From Photobacterium sp. DA100 (GTDB lineage: Bacteria; Pseudomonadota; Gammaproteobacteria; Enterobacterales; Vibrionaceae): DNA of 64,000 nt. The stretch's first letter is position 1. Every line of letters begins with the position of its first letter. Shown here piece by piece: positions 17,167 to 26,695 of this stretch. The stretch lies in assembly GCF_029223585.1 (NCBI RefSeq), contig NZ_CP119423.1, forward strand, positions 868,001-932,000, written 5' to 3'. The position numbers were made by a program, and so were the translations under genes. The notes beneath the pieces are model-generated. The model did no database searches. It was not told the DNA's origin and worked only from the letters and a program-made list of their open reading frames with translations.

Positions 17167-20100
17167 TTATTTCGTTAGTTTGTAGCTAATGCGTTTCCAA
17201 AGCTGGAAAGAGGCCGGCAATACCACCAGGGTCAATAGCAGAGCCGACGACATACCGCCGATCATTGGCGCGGCAATGCGCTGCATGACCTCGGAGCCGG
17301 TGCCTGAGCCATACATGATCGGTATCAGGCCGATGATCACGGTTGAGACGGTCATCATGATTGGGCGAACCCGCAAGCCGGCCCCTTCCACAATCGCATT
17401 GTTGAGCGAGTCGAGCGTCAGTGGCTGCTTGGTATGCTCAGCCTCTTCCAACTGGTATTTCCAGGCCTGGTTGAGATAGACCAGCATGATGACCCCGATC
17501 TCGACTGCGACACCGGCCAGGGCAATGAAGCCAACGCCAACAGCAATCGAGAAGTTGTAGCCCAGCCATTCCATCAGCCAGATGCCGCCGACCATTGCCA
17601 GCGGCAGGGTACCCATAATGATCAGTACCTCGCCGACACGGCGGAAGCTGAGGTAGAGCAGCATCATGATGATGGCGATAGTGGCGGGGACGACGACGGT
17701 CAGCCGGGCCTTGGCCCGTTCCATGTATTCGTATTGGCCAGACCACACCAGAGAGTAGCCCGCTGGCAGCTCAAGTTGTTCGGCAACAACTTGTTGGGCG
17801 TCCTTAACGTAAGAGCCGAGATCACGGCCGTCGATGTCGATGAAGACCCAGCCGTTTGGCCGGGCATTCTCGGTTTTGATCATTGGTGGCCCGTCTTCAA
17901 AGCGGATATCGGCCACATCAGCCAGTGCAATTCGGGCACCGTTGGGGGTAACCAAGGGTAGGTTACGCAATTTATCCAATGAATCTCGGTAGCTCTGCGG
18001 ATAACGGACGTTGATCGGGTAGCGCTCCAGCCCCTCGACCGACTCCCCGACATTCATGCCGCCGACAGCGGTGCTGATCACCTGTTGGATATCACGGATA
18101 TTGAGGCCGTAGCGGGCGGCTTCTCGGCGTTTGATATCCATGGTGATATAGCGGCCGCCGGCGACCCGCTCGGCATAGACAGATGCCGTGCCTTCAACTT
18201 CTTGCAGCAAGGTTTCTAGCTGGGCACCAATCTGTTCAATTTGCTTGAGATCTGGGCCGGCAATTTTGACCCCAATCGGCGTTTTGATACCGGTTGCCAG
18301 CATGTCGATGCGGGTTTTTATCGGCATCACCCAGGCATTGGTCAGGCCCGGGAATTGGATCAAGTTATCCAGCTCTCGGCGCAAACTTTCTGTCGTCACT
18401 CCTTCTCGCCATTGCTCTTTGGGTTTGAGTTGGATAATAGTTTCGATCATGGTTAAAGGAGCCGGATCGGTGGCGGTTTCAGCCCGGCCGATTTTGCCCC
18501 AAACTGTTTTTACCTCAGGGATGGTCTTGATCAGCTTGTCGGTTTGCTGCAGCAGTTCGCGCGCCTTACCGATAGAGATACCCGGATAGGTTGTTGGCAT
18601 GTACATCAAATCGCCTTCATCCAGTGGCGGTATGAATTCGCTGCCCATTTTTTGTACTGGATAATAGGCGGATGCCATCAACGCCAGGGCAATGACAATA
18701 ACTGTTTTGGGGAAGGCCAGGCTGAAATTGAGCAATGGGCGATAGAGAGCGATCACCAAGCGGTTGATCGGGTTCTTGTGCTCGGGCAAGACATTGCCAC
18801 GGATCAGGTAGCCCATTAGCACCGGTACTAGGGTGATAGCCAAGCCGGCAGCTGCTGCCATGGCGTAGGTTTTGGTGAAGGCCAATGGCGAGAACATCTT
18901 GCCCTCTTGCCCTTCGAGGGCAAATACAGGCACAAAGCTCAAGGTGATGATGATCAGCGAGAAAAACAGTGGGGCACCGACCTCTTCTGCCGCTCGGCTG
19001 ATCACTTGCCAACGGTTTTGATCGTTGAGCGGGGTTCGCTCGATATGCTTGTGCACGTTCTCGATCATCACGATGGCGCCGTCGACCATGGCACCAATCG
19101 CGATCGCAATGCCACCCAGCGACATGATGTTGGCGTTGATCCCCTGCCAGTGCATGATGATAAACGCCGACAAGATGCCTATCGGCAGACTGATCATAAC
19201 TACCAGCGACGAGCGGAAATGGAACAAGAACAGAGCGCAGACAATGGCAACGACGATGAACTCTTCGATGAGTTTTTCGTAAAGATTCTTTACCGCGCTG
19301 TCGATCAGGCCCGATCGGTCATAGGTGGTGACGATCTCCACGCCATCGGGCAAGCTCCGTTCAAGATCGGCTAATTTATCTTTCACGTTGCCGATGACCT
19401 GCTGGGCGTTTTCGCCAAAGCGCATGACGACAACCCCGCCAACGGCTTCGCCCTCGCCGTTGAGCTCAGAGATCCCGCGCCGCATTTGCGGGCCGAGGTT
19501 GATATCGGCAATATCACCCAGTAACAACGGCGTGCCCTTGTCCGTTACTTTCAACGGCAGGTTTTTAAGATCGTCTATGCTGGAGACGTAGCCGGTTGCC
19601 CTGACCATATGCTCGGCTTCAGCCAGTTCAACCACTGAGGCACCAGCTTCCTGGTTACCGGCCTGAATCGCCATGTTGACCTGTTGGAGTGTCAGGTTGT
19701 AGGCACGTAGTTTGTTCGGATCAATCTGAACTTGATATTGCTTGACCATCCCGCCAACAGTGACTATTTCCGATACGCCTTCAACGGTTTGCAGTTCGTA
19801 TTTCAGGAACCAGTCCTGCAGGCTTCTCAGCTCGCTGAGATCATGCTGGCCGCTTTTGTCGACTAGGACATAGCTGTAAATCCAGCCCACACCGGTGGCA
19901 TCGGGGCCCAGTGTCGGCTTGGCACTGTCCGGTAGGTTGGGGGCAACCTGGCTGAGATACTCCAGTACCCGCGAACGCGCCCAGTACATGTCGGTATCAT
20001 CGTTGAAGATGATATAGACATAGGAATCACCGAAGAAGGAATAGCCGCGAACGGTTTCCGCTCCCGGTACCGCCAGCATGGCGGTGGTCAGCGGGTAGGT

Positions 20101-20295
20101 GACTTGATCTTCTACTACTTGAGGCGCTTGGCCCGGGTAGCTGGTTTTGATGATAACCTGCACGTCAGACAGGTCAGGTATCGCATCAATCGGGGTGCGC
20201 TTGAGGCTGTATATACCGGATGCAATTAAAAAAGCGGTGGCAACCAATACCAAAAAACGGTTCTGGATAGACCAACGGATCACGGCACTGATCAT
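17167..20295 (-). CDS. cusA: CusA-type heavy-metal RND efflux pump
   Basis: This 1042-residue inner-membrane RND transporter matches CusA in length (about 1047). It starts MISAVIRWSIQNRFLVLVAT and ends LPASFQLWKRI, with twelve predicted spans and two large periplasmic loops. Motifs typical of the heavy-metal branch include TYPGQAPQVVEDQVTYPL and IPPLDEGDLMYMPTT. It drives Cu(I)/Ag(I) export with proton antiport, together with CusB and CusC encoded directly upstream. Its start overlaps the cusB stop by four bases, indicating coupling. Confidence 0.93.
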   Translation of the reverse strand: MISAVIRWSIQNRFLVLVATAFLIASGIYSLKRTPIDAIPDLSDVQVIIKTSYPGQAPQVVEDQVTYPLTTAMLAVPGAETVRGYSFFGDSYVYIIFNDDTDMYWARSRVLEYLSQVAPNLPDSAKPTLGPDATGVGWIYSYVLVDKSGQHDLSELRSLQDWFLKYELQTVEGVSEIVTVGGMVKQYQVQIDPNKLRAYNLTLQQVNMAIQAGNQEAGASVVELAEAEHMVRATGYVSSIDDLKNLPLKVTDKGTPLLLGDIADINLGPQMRRGISELNGEGEAVGGVVVMRFGENAQQVIGNVKDKLADLERSLPDGVEIVTTYDRSGLIDSAVKNLYEKLIEEFIVVAIVCALFLFHFRSSLVVMISLPIGILSAFIIMHWQGINANIMSLGGIAIAIGAMVDGAIVMIENVHKHIERTPLNDQNRWQVISRAAEEVGAPLFFSLIIITLSFVPVFALEGQEGKMFSPLAFTKTYAMAAAAGLAITLVPVLMGYLIRGNVLPEHKNPINRLVIALYRPLLNFSLAFPKTVIVIALALMASAYYPVQKMGSEFIPPLDEGDLMYMPTTYPGISIGKARELLQQTDKLIKTIPEVKTVWGKIGRAETATDPAPLTMIETIIQLKPKEQWREGVTTESLRRELDNLIQFPGLTNAWVMPIKTRIDMLATGIKTPIGVKIAGPDLKQIEQIGAQLETLLQEVEGTASVYAERVAGGRYITMDIKRREAARYGLNIRDIQQVISTAVGGMNVGESVEGLERYPINVRYPQSYRDSLDKLRNLPLVTPNGARIALADVADIRFEDGPPMIKTENARPNGWVFIDIDGRDLGSYVKDAQQVVAEQLELPAGYSLVWSGQYEYMERAKARLTVVVPATIAIIMMLLYLSFRRVGEVLIIMGTLPLAMVGGIWLMEWLGYNFSIAVGVGFIALAGVAVEIGVIMLVYLNQAWKYQLEEAEHTKQPLTLDSLNNAIVEGAGLRVRPIMMTVSTVIIGLIPIMYGSGTGSEVMQRIAAPMIGGMSSALLLTLVVLPASFQLWKRISYKLTK

Positions 20296-21848
20296 TGTTC
20301 AGCCTCCTCCATTGCCGGCACCTGTGGCGGGTGGTCCATGGTGCTGTGGTCCATGGTGCTGTGGTCCATATTGGTGCTAGAGTGAGCCCCATCCGCTTGT
20401 ATCTCTGAAAGGGTGTACTGGCCACTGTCTTGCTTAGTAATTAGAAATCGCACCGACTGGCCGCCGACAAACTGGCTCAGGTCACTGTCGTCACTTACCG
20501 TGAAATCCATGGTCATTGCTGGCCAGCCCCACTCGGGGATTGGCGGGTGTTCCAGAGTCAGCATCTTGTGACCCGGCATAATGTTTCGGATCACCCCAGT
20601 TGTTTGTACCTGGCTGACGGGTTCGGTCGGGATATGAGTATTGATCCTATTGAGATCAGCGTTTTGGCTCGATTCCGAATCAATCATAAAGTGGGCAGAA
20701 GTGACGATGGCGTCATTAAGATCCAGGCCATCCAGAACTTCGACCATGCCGGCCGCCGTCCGCCCGGTTTCGATGCGCACGGTGCGGTATTTGCCATCAC
20801 CTGCAGCAAGGACGACCCGTGACATATTGCCGGAGCGGATCACCGCTTGCTCAGGCACAACCAGCACCGACTCCTTGGTCTGCGGGATCAGGGTCAGGTT
20901 GGCAAACATGTTGGGCTTGAGGTTGGCCTCACGGTTGCTGAACTTGAGACGAACCCTCAAGGTGCGGGTGGCGGGGTCGAGGATCGGGTAGATGTAGTCA
21001 ACTTTGCCCTGCCAGTTTTTGCCCGGCAAGGCATCAACCCACATTGTGGCCTCAGCACCGGGGGTGATCCAGTGGGCCTGGCGCTCGAAGACTTCGGCAT
21101 CAACCCAAACATCGGATAGAGAGCCGCCGCTGATCACGGTTTGCTGCGGTGACAAATAAGCACCGTTGCGGATGTTGAGCGTCGCAATCACACCATCAGC
21201 CGGTGCTTTTATTGCAATATACTGGCGGGTTTTGCCGCGGCGGAGAATGTCGTTGATCTGGCCGTTATCCACGCCCAGAGAGCGCAGGCGGTCTTTGGCA
21301 CCATTGACCAGAGCAGCTTTGCCCATACGCTTGGCATTGAGCAGCTCTTCTTGTGCCCTCACGAGATCTGGCGAGTAAATTTCGAACAGAACCTGTCCGG
21401 CAAGCACGCGCTCACCAATCGCATTGACACTGAGGTTTTTGATCCAGCCGCTGACACGACTGTTGATTTGCCACAGCTGACTCTCATCAAAGTTGACGTA
21501 GCCGACGCTATCAATTTTCGGTGCCAGTTGCTGGCGCTTAACTTGGGTCGTTTTGACGCCGAGGTTATTTTCGACCGCAGGGCTGATAGTAACGGTACCG
21601 GCCGGATCATTACTGCCACCGGCAAGATCTTCTTCATAGACAGGGATCAAGTCCATCCCCATGGGAGATTTTCCTGGCTTGTCTCGTTTGTAGTTCGGAT
21701 CCATGGGGGCCACCCAGTAAAGTGGCTTATTGCTGGCCGTGCCAGTGCTATCGCTTGATTGTCCGTCGGAAAAATAACCGTTGGCAAAGTACCCTAGCGC
21801 ACCGCCGATAGCGAGAGCGATGAAGGCGATGGAAAATGCGTTTTTCAT
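20292..21848 (-). CDS. cusB: CusB-type membrane-fusion protein with C-terminal CusF-like domain
   Basis: This 518-residue periplasmic adaptor has an N-terminal anchor/signal, then a small heavy-metal-binding motif (YWVAPMDPNYKRDKPGKSPM). The lipoyl/barrel-sandwich and beta-barrel domains follow (about 75-400). Residues about 418-490 add a CusF-like domain (HPPIPEWGWPAMTMDF with the W and M ligands). The C-terminus ends in three MDHST-like repeats and MDHPP. In E. coli CusF is a separate protein; here metallochaperone and adaptor are fused. SD AAGGGA precedes the ATG. Confidence 0.92.
   Translation of the reverse strand: MKNAFSIAFIALAIGGALGYFANGYFSDGQSSDSTGTASNKPLYWVAPMDPNYKRDKPGKSPMGMDLIPVYEEDLAGGSNDPAGTVTISPAVENNLGVKTTQVKRQQLAPKIDSVGYVNFDESQLWQINSRVSGWIKNLSVNAIGERVLAGQVLFEIYSPDLVRAQEELLNAKRMGKAALVNGAKDRLRSLGVDNGQINDILRRGKTRQYIAIKAPADGVIATLNIRNGAYLSPQQTVISGGSLSDVWVDAEVFERQAHWITPGAEATMWVDALPGKNWQGKVDYIYPILDPATRTLRVRLKFSNREANLKPNMFANLTLIPQTKESVLVVPEQAVIRSGNMSRVVLAAGDGKYRTVRIETGRTAAGMVEVLDGLDLNDAIVTSAHFMIDSESSQNADLNRINTHIPTEPVSQVQTTGVIRNIMPGHKMLTLEHPPIPEWGWPAMTMDFTVSDDSDLSQFVGGQSVRFLITKQDSGQYTLSEIQADGAHSSTNMDHSTMDHSTMDHPPQVPAMEEAEQ
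20331..20376 (-). repeat. 15-bp tandem repeat encoding MDHST units in cusB
   Basis: About two and a half copies of GGTCCATGGTGCTGT encode MDHST-MDHST-MDH near the CusB C-terminus. Met and His make this a likely extra Cu(I)/Ag(I) site. The unit is a multiple of three, so copy-number change would keep the frame. Confidence 0.8.
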
Positions 21849-21856
21849 GTTTTCCC

Positions 21857-23161
21857 TTAATATTTGTTCAGCAGGTAGGCCAAGGTGTTATTAGCTTGCT
21901 GCAGGTCGGCAGCAAGACGGGCCTGTTCCAGTTCAATAGCCAACTCCTCGCTGGCTGCTCGGATGTATTCATCCAGTTGGCTGGTATTGTTCTGATAGCC
22001 GCGTTCGACGGCTTGGGTTTTTTCCTTGGCTTGCTTGAGCAAGGTTGAGCGGTAACGAACCAGTCGCTGCTGAGTGTTGTCTCTGTCAATTGCCGCTGCG
22101 CTAACTTGGGCATGCATTTGTCGGAGGGTGAGGTCGCGTTGGGTTCTGGCTTCGCCTACCTGATGTTGGGCGGCGGACAGTTTCTTGTCTTGGCGCTTTT
22201 CTGTGAATAAAGGGAGATCCATGGTGACGAAGGCGCTGACTAAATCAGGTGCCGGTGATCCATCCATTCGATCGGCCTGACGGTAGGCATACATGACTTC
22301 GACACCGAACTGGGGCTGATAGGATTCATTCGCCAATTCGACACCGGTCTCGTTACTTTTAATCAGCTCATCGGCGATCTGGATACGCGGGTGGGCCGTG
22401 AGAGCCTGATAATGGTCGTGCGGTGCCTTGGCAAAATATTCCTGCAGGGCGAGCCATTGCGGATAGCCTGTCGCTTTGACTTGCCACGCTTGCTCGCCAA
22501 GCCACTCTGAAAGCTGGGCTCGCAGGCGTTGCTGCATCTGCTGGTTAGCCTGAAGCTGCTCGTCTATTTTGTTGACCTGCAGCTCTGCCTGAATCAAGTC
22601 CTGAGCCTGGCTAGCGCCAACGCCATAGTTGGTGCTCAGATAGCGGGTAAGCTCACGGAACAGATCTTGGTTTTGCTGCATCAGTAAGTGGCTCTGTTCC
22701 AGGTAGGTCAACTCTATCCAAGCGCTGGTGATTGTTTGGGTGACATCAAGCCTGCGGACATCGGCTTGTTTGCGCACACTTCCGGCCTTCTGTTGGCTTT
22801 GTTTCTGTTGCAAAGACAGGCTATTGCCACGGCCAAACTGCTGCATGAGACCGACTGAAATGTTGGTCATGGGATCCTCATCGAACGCAAAGCTATCGAC
22901 AGGCAGCCCGTTGACGCCCATTCTCAATTTGGGATCCATCAATTGGCTGTTGGCTATCCCCATCTCGCTGATCGCATCAGCCTGAAACTGAATTTGTTGC
23001 TGGGCAATATCATGTTCGATGGCCCAGTTGATCAGTGCATTCAAGCTCGCTGGTTTGTCATCGGCACTGGCATTGCCTGGGAGGTTAGCGGCCCACGAGT
23101 TTGCGGCAAACCCAATGAGAGACACCATAGCTAATGCACGGTAAATCTTGTTTTTTTGCAT
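21857..23161 (-). CDS. cusC: CusC/TolC-type outer-membrane efflux channel protein
   Basis: This 434-residue exported protein has a signal peptide (ending SWAAN) and two repeated helical halves of the outer-membrane efflux family (for example the RLDVTQTITSAWIELTYLEQ region). It should form the trimeric channel joining the CusBA pump. It lacks an obvious lipobox, unlike E. coli CusC, and is shorter than typical CusC (about 460). Second gene of the operon. Confidence 0.85.
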   Translation of the reverse strand: MQKNKIYRALAMVSLIGFAANSWAANLPGNASADDKPASLNALINWAIEHDIAQQQIQFQADAISEMGIANSQLMDPKLRMGVNGLPVDSFAFDEDPMTNISVGLMQQFGRGNSLSLQQKQSQQKAGSVRKQADVRRLDVTQTITSAWIELTYLEQSHLLMQQNQDLFRELTRYLSTNYGVGASQAQDLIQAELQVNKIDEQLQANQQMQQRLRAQLSEWLGEQAWQVKATGYPQWLALQEYFAKAPHDHYQALTAHPRIQIADELIKSNETGVELANESYQPQFGVEVMYAYRQADRMDGSPAPDLVSAFVTMDLPLFTEKRQDKKLSAAQHQVGEARTQRDLTLRQMHAQVSAAAIDRDNTQQRLVRYRSTLLKQAKEKTQAVERGYQNNTSQLDEYIRAASEELAIELEQARLAADLQQANNTLAYLLNKY

Positions 23162-23235
23162 GTGTTTTTCACTTTTTCGATATTGATAACGACTGGGCAG
23201 CGAAAGCTATTTACCCAGTGGAGGCAAAGTACGAA

Positions 23236-23709
23236 TCAGTGAATGGGAGGGCGGAGGCTGTTCTCGATGCGGGAAATCGGCGCACTTACCAATAAACGCG
23301 GCGGCGCCGCTTGGTCGGAAAATGCGGGTTGAGTAAGGTAGAAAATCGGCAAGGCTGAGTACTGGCAGTGACTACTGTTACAGCTCTTGCAATGGTTGGT
23401 ATCGCCGTTATTGTCACAGTGGCTGCCCTCCATCATGGTTTTATCATTGCAGTTATCACAATGAAGGGCCGCCTGATGGCTGGCATGGCTGTCGGCGGAG
23501 GTTACGGCTTGTGCCGGGGCATGATGTCCGGTATGGCCATTGGCTTGTTGATGAACCGTACTTTTTTCACTGACTTGATGAGGGGCTGTGGAGTCAGTGT
23601 CCGCTGGCACTTGATGACCGGGCATAGCAAAAACTGGGTTGATAATCAGGCTTGTTATCAACACCAGAAGTAATGCCAGCAAATTATACGGTCGGCGCAA
23701 GGTCATCAT
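23236..23709 (-). CDS. Cys/His-rich periplasmic protein heading the cus operon
   Basis: This 157-residue protein has an N-terminal signal/anchor (about 8-28, LLALLLVLITSLIINPVFA). A His-rich middle (GHTGHHAPAQ) is followed by a cysteine cluster with CDNCND, HCDNNGD, CKSCNSSHC, seven Cys in all. The tail is short and hydrophobic-aromatic. I do not recognise a named family. It resembles small DUF2946-like proteins found at metal operons. Its place as first gene behind the CueR-type promoter suggests copper binding or sensing in the periplasm. Confidence 0.7.
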   Translation of the reverse strand: MMTLRRPYNLLALLLVLITSLIINPVFAMPGHQVPADTDSTAPHQVSEKSTVHQQANGHTGHHAPAQAVTSADSHASHQAALHCDNCNDKTMMEGSHCDNNGDTNHCKSCNSSHCQYSALPIFYLTQPAFSDQAAPPRLLVSAPISRIENSLRPPIH

Positions 23710-23745
23710 GTAACGGCTAGAAATGATTATTATCTATTTGTTACA

Positions 23746-23776
23746 AGTCTAGACCTTCCCCTAGGGGAAAGGTCAA
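23746..23776 (-). promoter_or_regulatory. CueR/MerR-type promoter of the cus operon
   Basis: On the minus strand TTGACC (-35) and TAGACT (-10) are separated by a 19-base spacer, the lengthened spacing typical of MerR-family promoters. The spacer carries the near-perfect palindrome GACCTTTCCCCTAGGGGAAGGTC (23752-23774, in parts: GACCTT-CCCC and GGGG-AAGGTC). This agrees with the CueR consensus. No merR-family gene is in the window, so the regulator is encoded elsewhere. Confidence 0.85.
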
Positions 23777-23830
23777 CAATAAAGAAGTGACTTATTAGCC
23801 ACTTCTTATTATTAAGAGCGCTTGAAAGGA

Positions 23831-25189
23831 TCAGCCGGCGGGGACTGGCTCAACTTCAGCGTTGAGTTTTGGCGGGGTAGCCGGTGTGTCGATAGCTTCT
23901 GTTTCAGCTTGGGGCTCTTTGGCAGCTCCATGATCTACTACAGTTGCAGTACCCGCTATTTTCGGATCTGTCTTTTGCGTTAGGGGAGCGGTTTTAATTG
24001 GATCGCTTGTTTGGGTGTAGGCGGTGACTAGCGACGCGTTCAGTTCGGCAATTTTGGCTTCCAACTGGGCGACGGTTTGGTCTGCACGTTCTGTGGCTTT
24101 GTGCTGCGAAGCCAGAGATGCCTCTAGTTCAGCCACTTTCTGTTGTTCAGCTGTTAGCTGCGCCAGTAGTTGCTGATGGTTTTGGACACCTTCACTCGAT
24201 TGGGCCTTTTGCGCTTCAATGAGAGCAACAAGCAGCTTGCCTTGCTCACTGATTGGGTTATCGCGTAGATCCTCGCTACCCAGTGCCTTGGCAATATTGA
24301 CCAGCATTTTCTCAAACGTCAGTACGTGGCGTTCATAGTCTTTTTCCGGCAGAGCTTTGAGTTTTTGCACCACATCGGCGATATGCTCGGCATGGTTTAG
24401 CGAGAACATGGCTTCGTCGGCTTTGTGCTCGATTTTGTCGAACGAGCGCGGCTCGGCAGCAATAAAGGCTTCTGCGGCTGTGACGCGGGTAGAGGCAACT
24501 GCCAGTGTATCCGGGGCATGCAAGGCAATATTGCTATTTTTCAAGCGTGCCAATTCTTTTTGTGCCGCCGAAAGGTAAATGCGGGTCACTGTTTTGACTT
24601 CAAGCGCACGTTGTTTGCTGACTAAATCAGGCTGGCCTGAAGTCGCACGTTCAATCCGGTCATCTGCAATATGGTTTACCAGTGTTTTGAGCTGGCTCTC
24701 TAAGCGCGCATTAGATTTTGGGTAATATTTATTGACATCTAATGACTGTAATTGGGCGCGGTAAGAGAAGGCTTCATCCAGAACCGATAATGCTTTTTCC
24801 CGAATTATTTCGGCCTTGGCAATATTGAGCTTGAATTGATTTAACGCTTCTTCGGCGGCCTGGATATTGGTGCGAGAACTGAAGAATCCCGTGCTGCTAT
24901 GGGCTTTACTCGGATCGGTTTCAAATATCGCATAATACTCTTTGGCGTCACTCAGGGCCTTATCCGCATCTTGATAGTATTTAGTTGCAAACCATTGAAG
25001 TTCTTCTTTTTTTGCGTTGTCAAGCTTATCTTCTGCTTGGCGTAAACTCTGAGCAATTGAATGAATTTGAGTGGAAACTTCAGATTGATTGCTTTCGAGA
25101 GGAAGTGTTTTTGTTGCATCGGAGTCTGATGCACAGCCCGATAGAAGTACAGTAACAGCGATTGCTGTTAGTGTTAGTCCCTTTTTCAT
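23831..25189 (-). CDS. Predicted lipoprotein with coiled coil, 452 residues
   Basis: The start ATG at 25189 (GGAG upstream) yields a lipoprotein signal MKKGLTLTAIAVTVLLSGC, with C20 as the lipidated residue. An in-frame ATG at 25288 would bury this signal. The mature protein is helical and charged. A coiled coil is evident around residues 350-410 (AQLTAEQQKVAELEASLASQ), and a Pro/Glu/Thr-rich tail follows. Residue Asp after Cys is absent (Ala is at +2), so outer-membrane sorting is expected. Function not recognised. Confidence 0.75.
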   Translation of the reverse strand: MKKGLTLTAIAVTVLLSGCASDSDATKTLPLESNQSEVSTQIHSIAQSLRQAEDKLDNAKKEELQWFATKYYQDADKALSDAKEYYAIFETDPSKAHSSTGFFSSRTNIQAAEEALNQFKLNIAKAEIIREKALSVLDEAFSYRAQLQSLDVNKYYPKSNARLESQLKTLVNHIADDRIERATSGQPDLVSKQRALEVKTVTRIYLSAAQKELARLKNSNIALHAPDTLAVASTRVTAAEAFIAAEPRSFDKIEHKADEAMFSLNHAEHIADVVQKLKALPEKDYERHVLTFEKMLVNIAKALGSEDLRDNPISEQGKLLVALIEAQKAQSSEGVQNHQQLLAQLTAEQQKVAELEASLASQHKATERADQTVAQLEAKIAELNASLVTAYTQTSDPIKTAPLTQKTDPKIAGTATVVDHGAAKEPQAETEAIDTPATPPKLNAEVEPVPAG

Positions 25190-25566
25190 TGCGGCTCCAA
25201 TTGGTATATATGAGTGAAGTTTATTTCTGAATATTATTAGTGCTTTTAATAAAAAGATTGTAGAACGATAAAAATATAAGATAAACACCCGGGTGCAAAT
25301 TATTTGTTATCAAAATAAAGGTATAAATATATTTTAATTATCAGTGCTTATCGTCTTGCCATTTATTTGACGCTTGGTGTGATGGCGAGCCTATGCTTAC
25401 CGAGCTGGTTATATACTGACAATTGCGAAGAGCTAATGGCTTGGAGGTAAGGGGAGCGGACCGGTTTTAGTTTACTGGGGCGTGGTAATTTTGACGGGAT
25501 TGAGATAGCCAAGGTTTTGGCAGGCAAGGCTATCGTCAATGTCGGATGCTAAGGGAAGACCGTGTG
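25190..25566. other. Intergenic region, no gene seen
   Basis: This stretch separates the leftward lipoprotein gene from the 3' end of ybaM. The first ~150 bases are AT-rich and should hold the lipoprotein promoter. No convincing ORF, RNA or terminator was found. Confidence 0.5.
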
Positions 25567-25740
25567 TTACTCCCCCTGCTTAGCTTTTAATTTTGCTTCC
25601 AGATCATTTTTGACGATCTTGATAGCCGACAGCGCGGTTTCAGGATCGATCCCGTTACTCTCGAGGAGGTAAATGAGATCGACGGCCAGTTTGATGTCGT
25701 CAGGGGCGTTGTCGAGTGGTGATGAGGTCGAGTCTGTCAT
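25567..25740 (-). CDS. ybaM: YbaM-family small protein (DUF2496)
   Basis: This 57-residue protein starts at 25740 ([20 protein letters not shown]). The longer in-frame ORF beginning at 25863 runs through the upstream HDAC gene. [17 protein letters not shown] matches E. coli YbaM (about 53 residues, NAPDDVKLAVDLIVLLE) from memory. As in E. coli, it lies just downstream of priC, here with one gene inserted. The function is unknown. It is probably a small cytoplasmic helical protein. Confidence 0.82.
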   Translation of the reverse strand: MTDSTSSPLDNAPDDIKLAVDLIYLLESNGIDPETALSAIKIVKNDLEAKLKAKQGE

Positions 25741-25771
25741 AGTGCTCACAGGGTTGGGTGAATAACGCGAA

Positions 25772-26695
25772 CTAGCGCAATGCCAGTACATCCATGGCTG
25801 AGTATATAAGCTGGGCATGCAGCTTGACCAGATGTTGGTGTTCGCTTCGGTAACCGCCACCAACTACCGCGGCAACAGGGATACCGGCTTCGTGGCAATG
25901 GCTCAGTACCAAGTGATCGCGCTGGTAGATCCCTTGAGTACAGACATTGAAATAACCCAATTCATCGTGCTGGTGGATATCAACGCCTGCATCATATATC
26001 ACCATATCGGGTTGGTGTTGGGCCATAGCCAGAAGCAAGATCCCGCGAAAGGCATCAAGGTATTCGCGGGTGGTTGTTTCCCGCGGCAGGGCCAGATCGA
26101 TATCGGAATCAGGCTTACGGGCCGGGAAGTTTTTGTCGCAATGCACAGAAAAGGTGATGATATTCGGATCATTTGCCAGTAGCGTTGCGGTTCCGTCACC
26201 ATGATGGACATCACAGTCGACGATCATGACTTTATCGATCCCGTCCAGGGTAAGGGCGTGGCGGGCAGCCAGCGCCAAATCGTTGACCAGGCAAAAGCCA
26301 CTGCCAAAGTCATGATGGGCATGGTGATAGCCGCCACTGAGGTGAATACCGAGGCCGTACTGGTAGGCTAAATCGACGGTCAATTTGGTCCCGCCAGACG
26401 AGGTCAGGGTGCGCTCGATGAGTTGCGAACTCCACGGGAAACCAATCCGCCGCATTTTGGCCGCCGGCAAAGTGTTTGCGAACAGCTTTTCAATATAGTC
26501 TGGATGGTGCAGTTGCTTGATTTCATCAATACCAACCGGTTGAGGTTGGTGTATCCGGATTTGGGGATGTGAACGGAGGCCCAGCTCTAGCTCCAGATAC
26601 TGATATAGCATCCGGTACTTGTTGATCGGGTAGCGGTGCTCCGGCGGTAGTTCGAGCTGCGAATAGATTGGGTGATAAACCAGATGCAGTGCCAT
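25772..26695 (-). CDS. Histone deacetylase-family hydrolase
   Basis: This 307-residue protein of the arginase/deacetylase fold has active-site motifs [14 protein letters not shown] (tandem His) and [11 protein letters not shown] (Zn ligands Asp/His), plus a later VIYDAGVD. All catalytic residues seem present. Bacterial members act on acetylated lysines, acetylpolyamines or acetoin-linked targets. The substrate cannot be assigned here. Its start overlaps the priC stop (TAATG), so it is translationally coupled to priC. Confidence 0.88.
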   Translation of the reverse strand: MALHLVYHPIYSQLELPPEHRYPINKYRMLYQYLELELGLRSHPQIRIHQPQPVGIDEIKQLHHPDYIEKLFANTLPAAKMRRIGFPWSSQLIERTLTSSGGTKLTVDLAYQYGLGIHLSGGYHHAHHDFGSGFCLVNDLALAARHALTLDGIDKVMIVDCDVHHGDGTATLLANDPNIITFSVHCDKNFPARKPDSDIDLALPRETTTREYLDAFRGILLLAMAQHQPDMVIYDAGVDIHQHDELGYFNVCTQGIYQRDHLVLSHCHEAGIPVAAVVGGGYRSEHQHLVKLHAQLIYSAMDVLALR

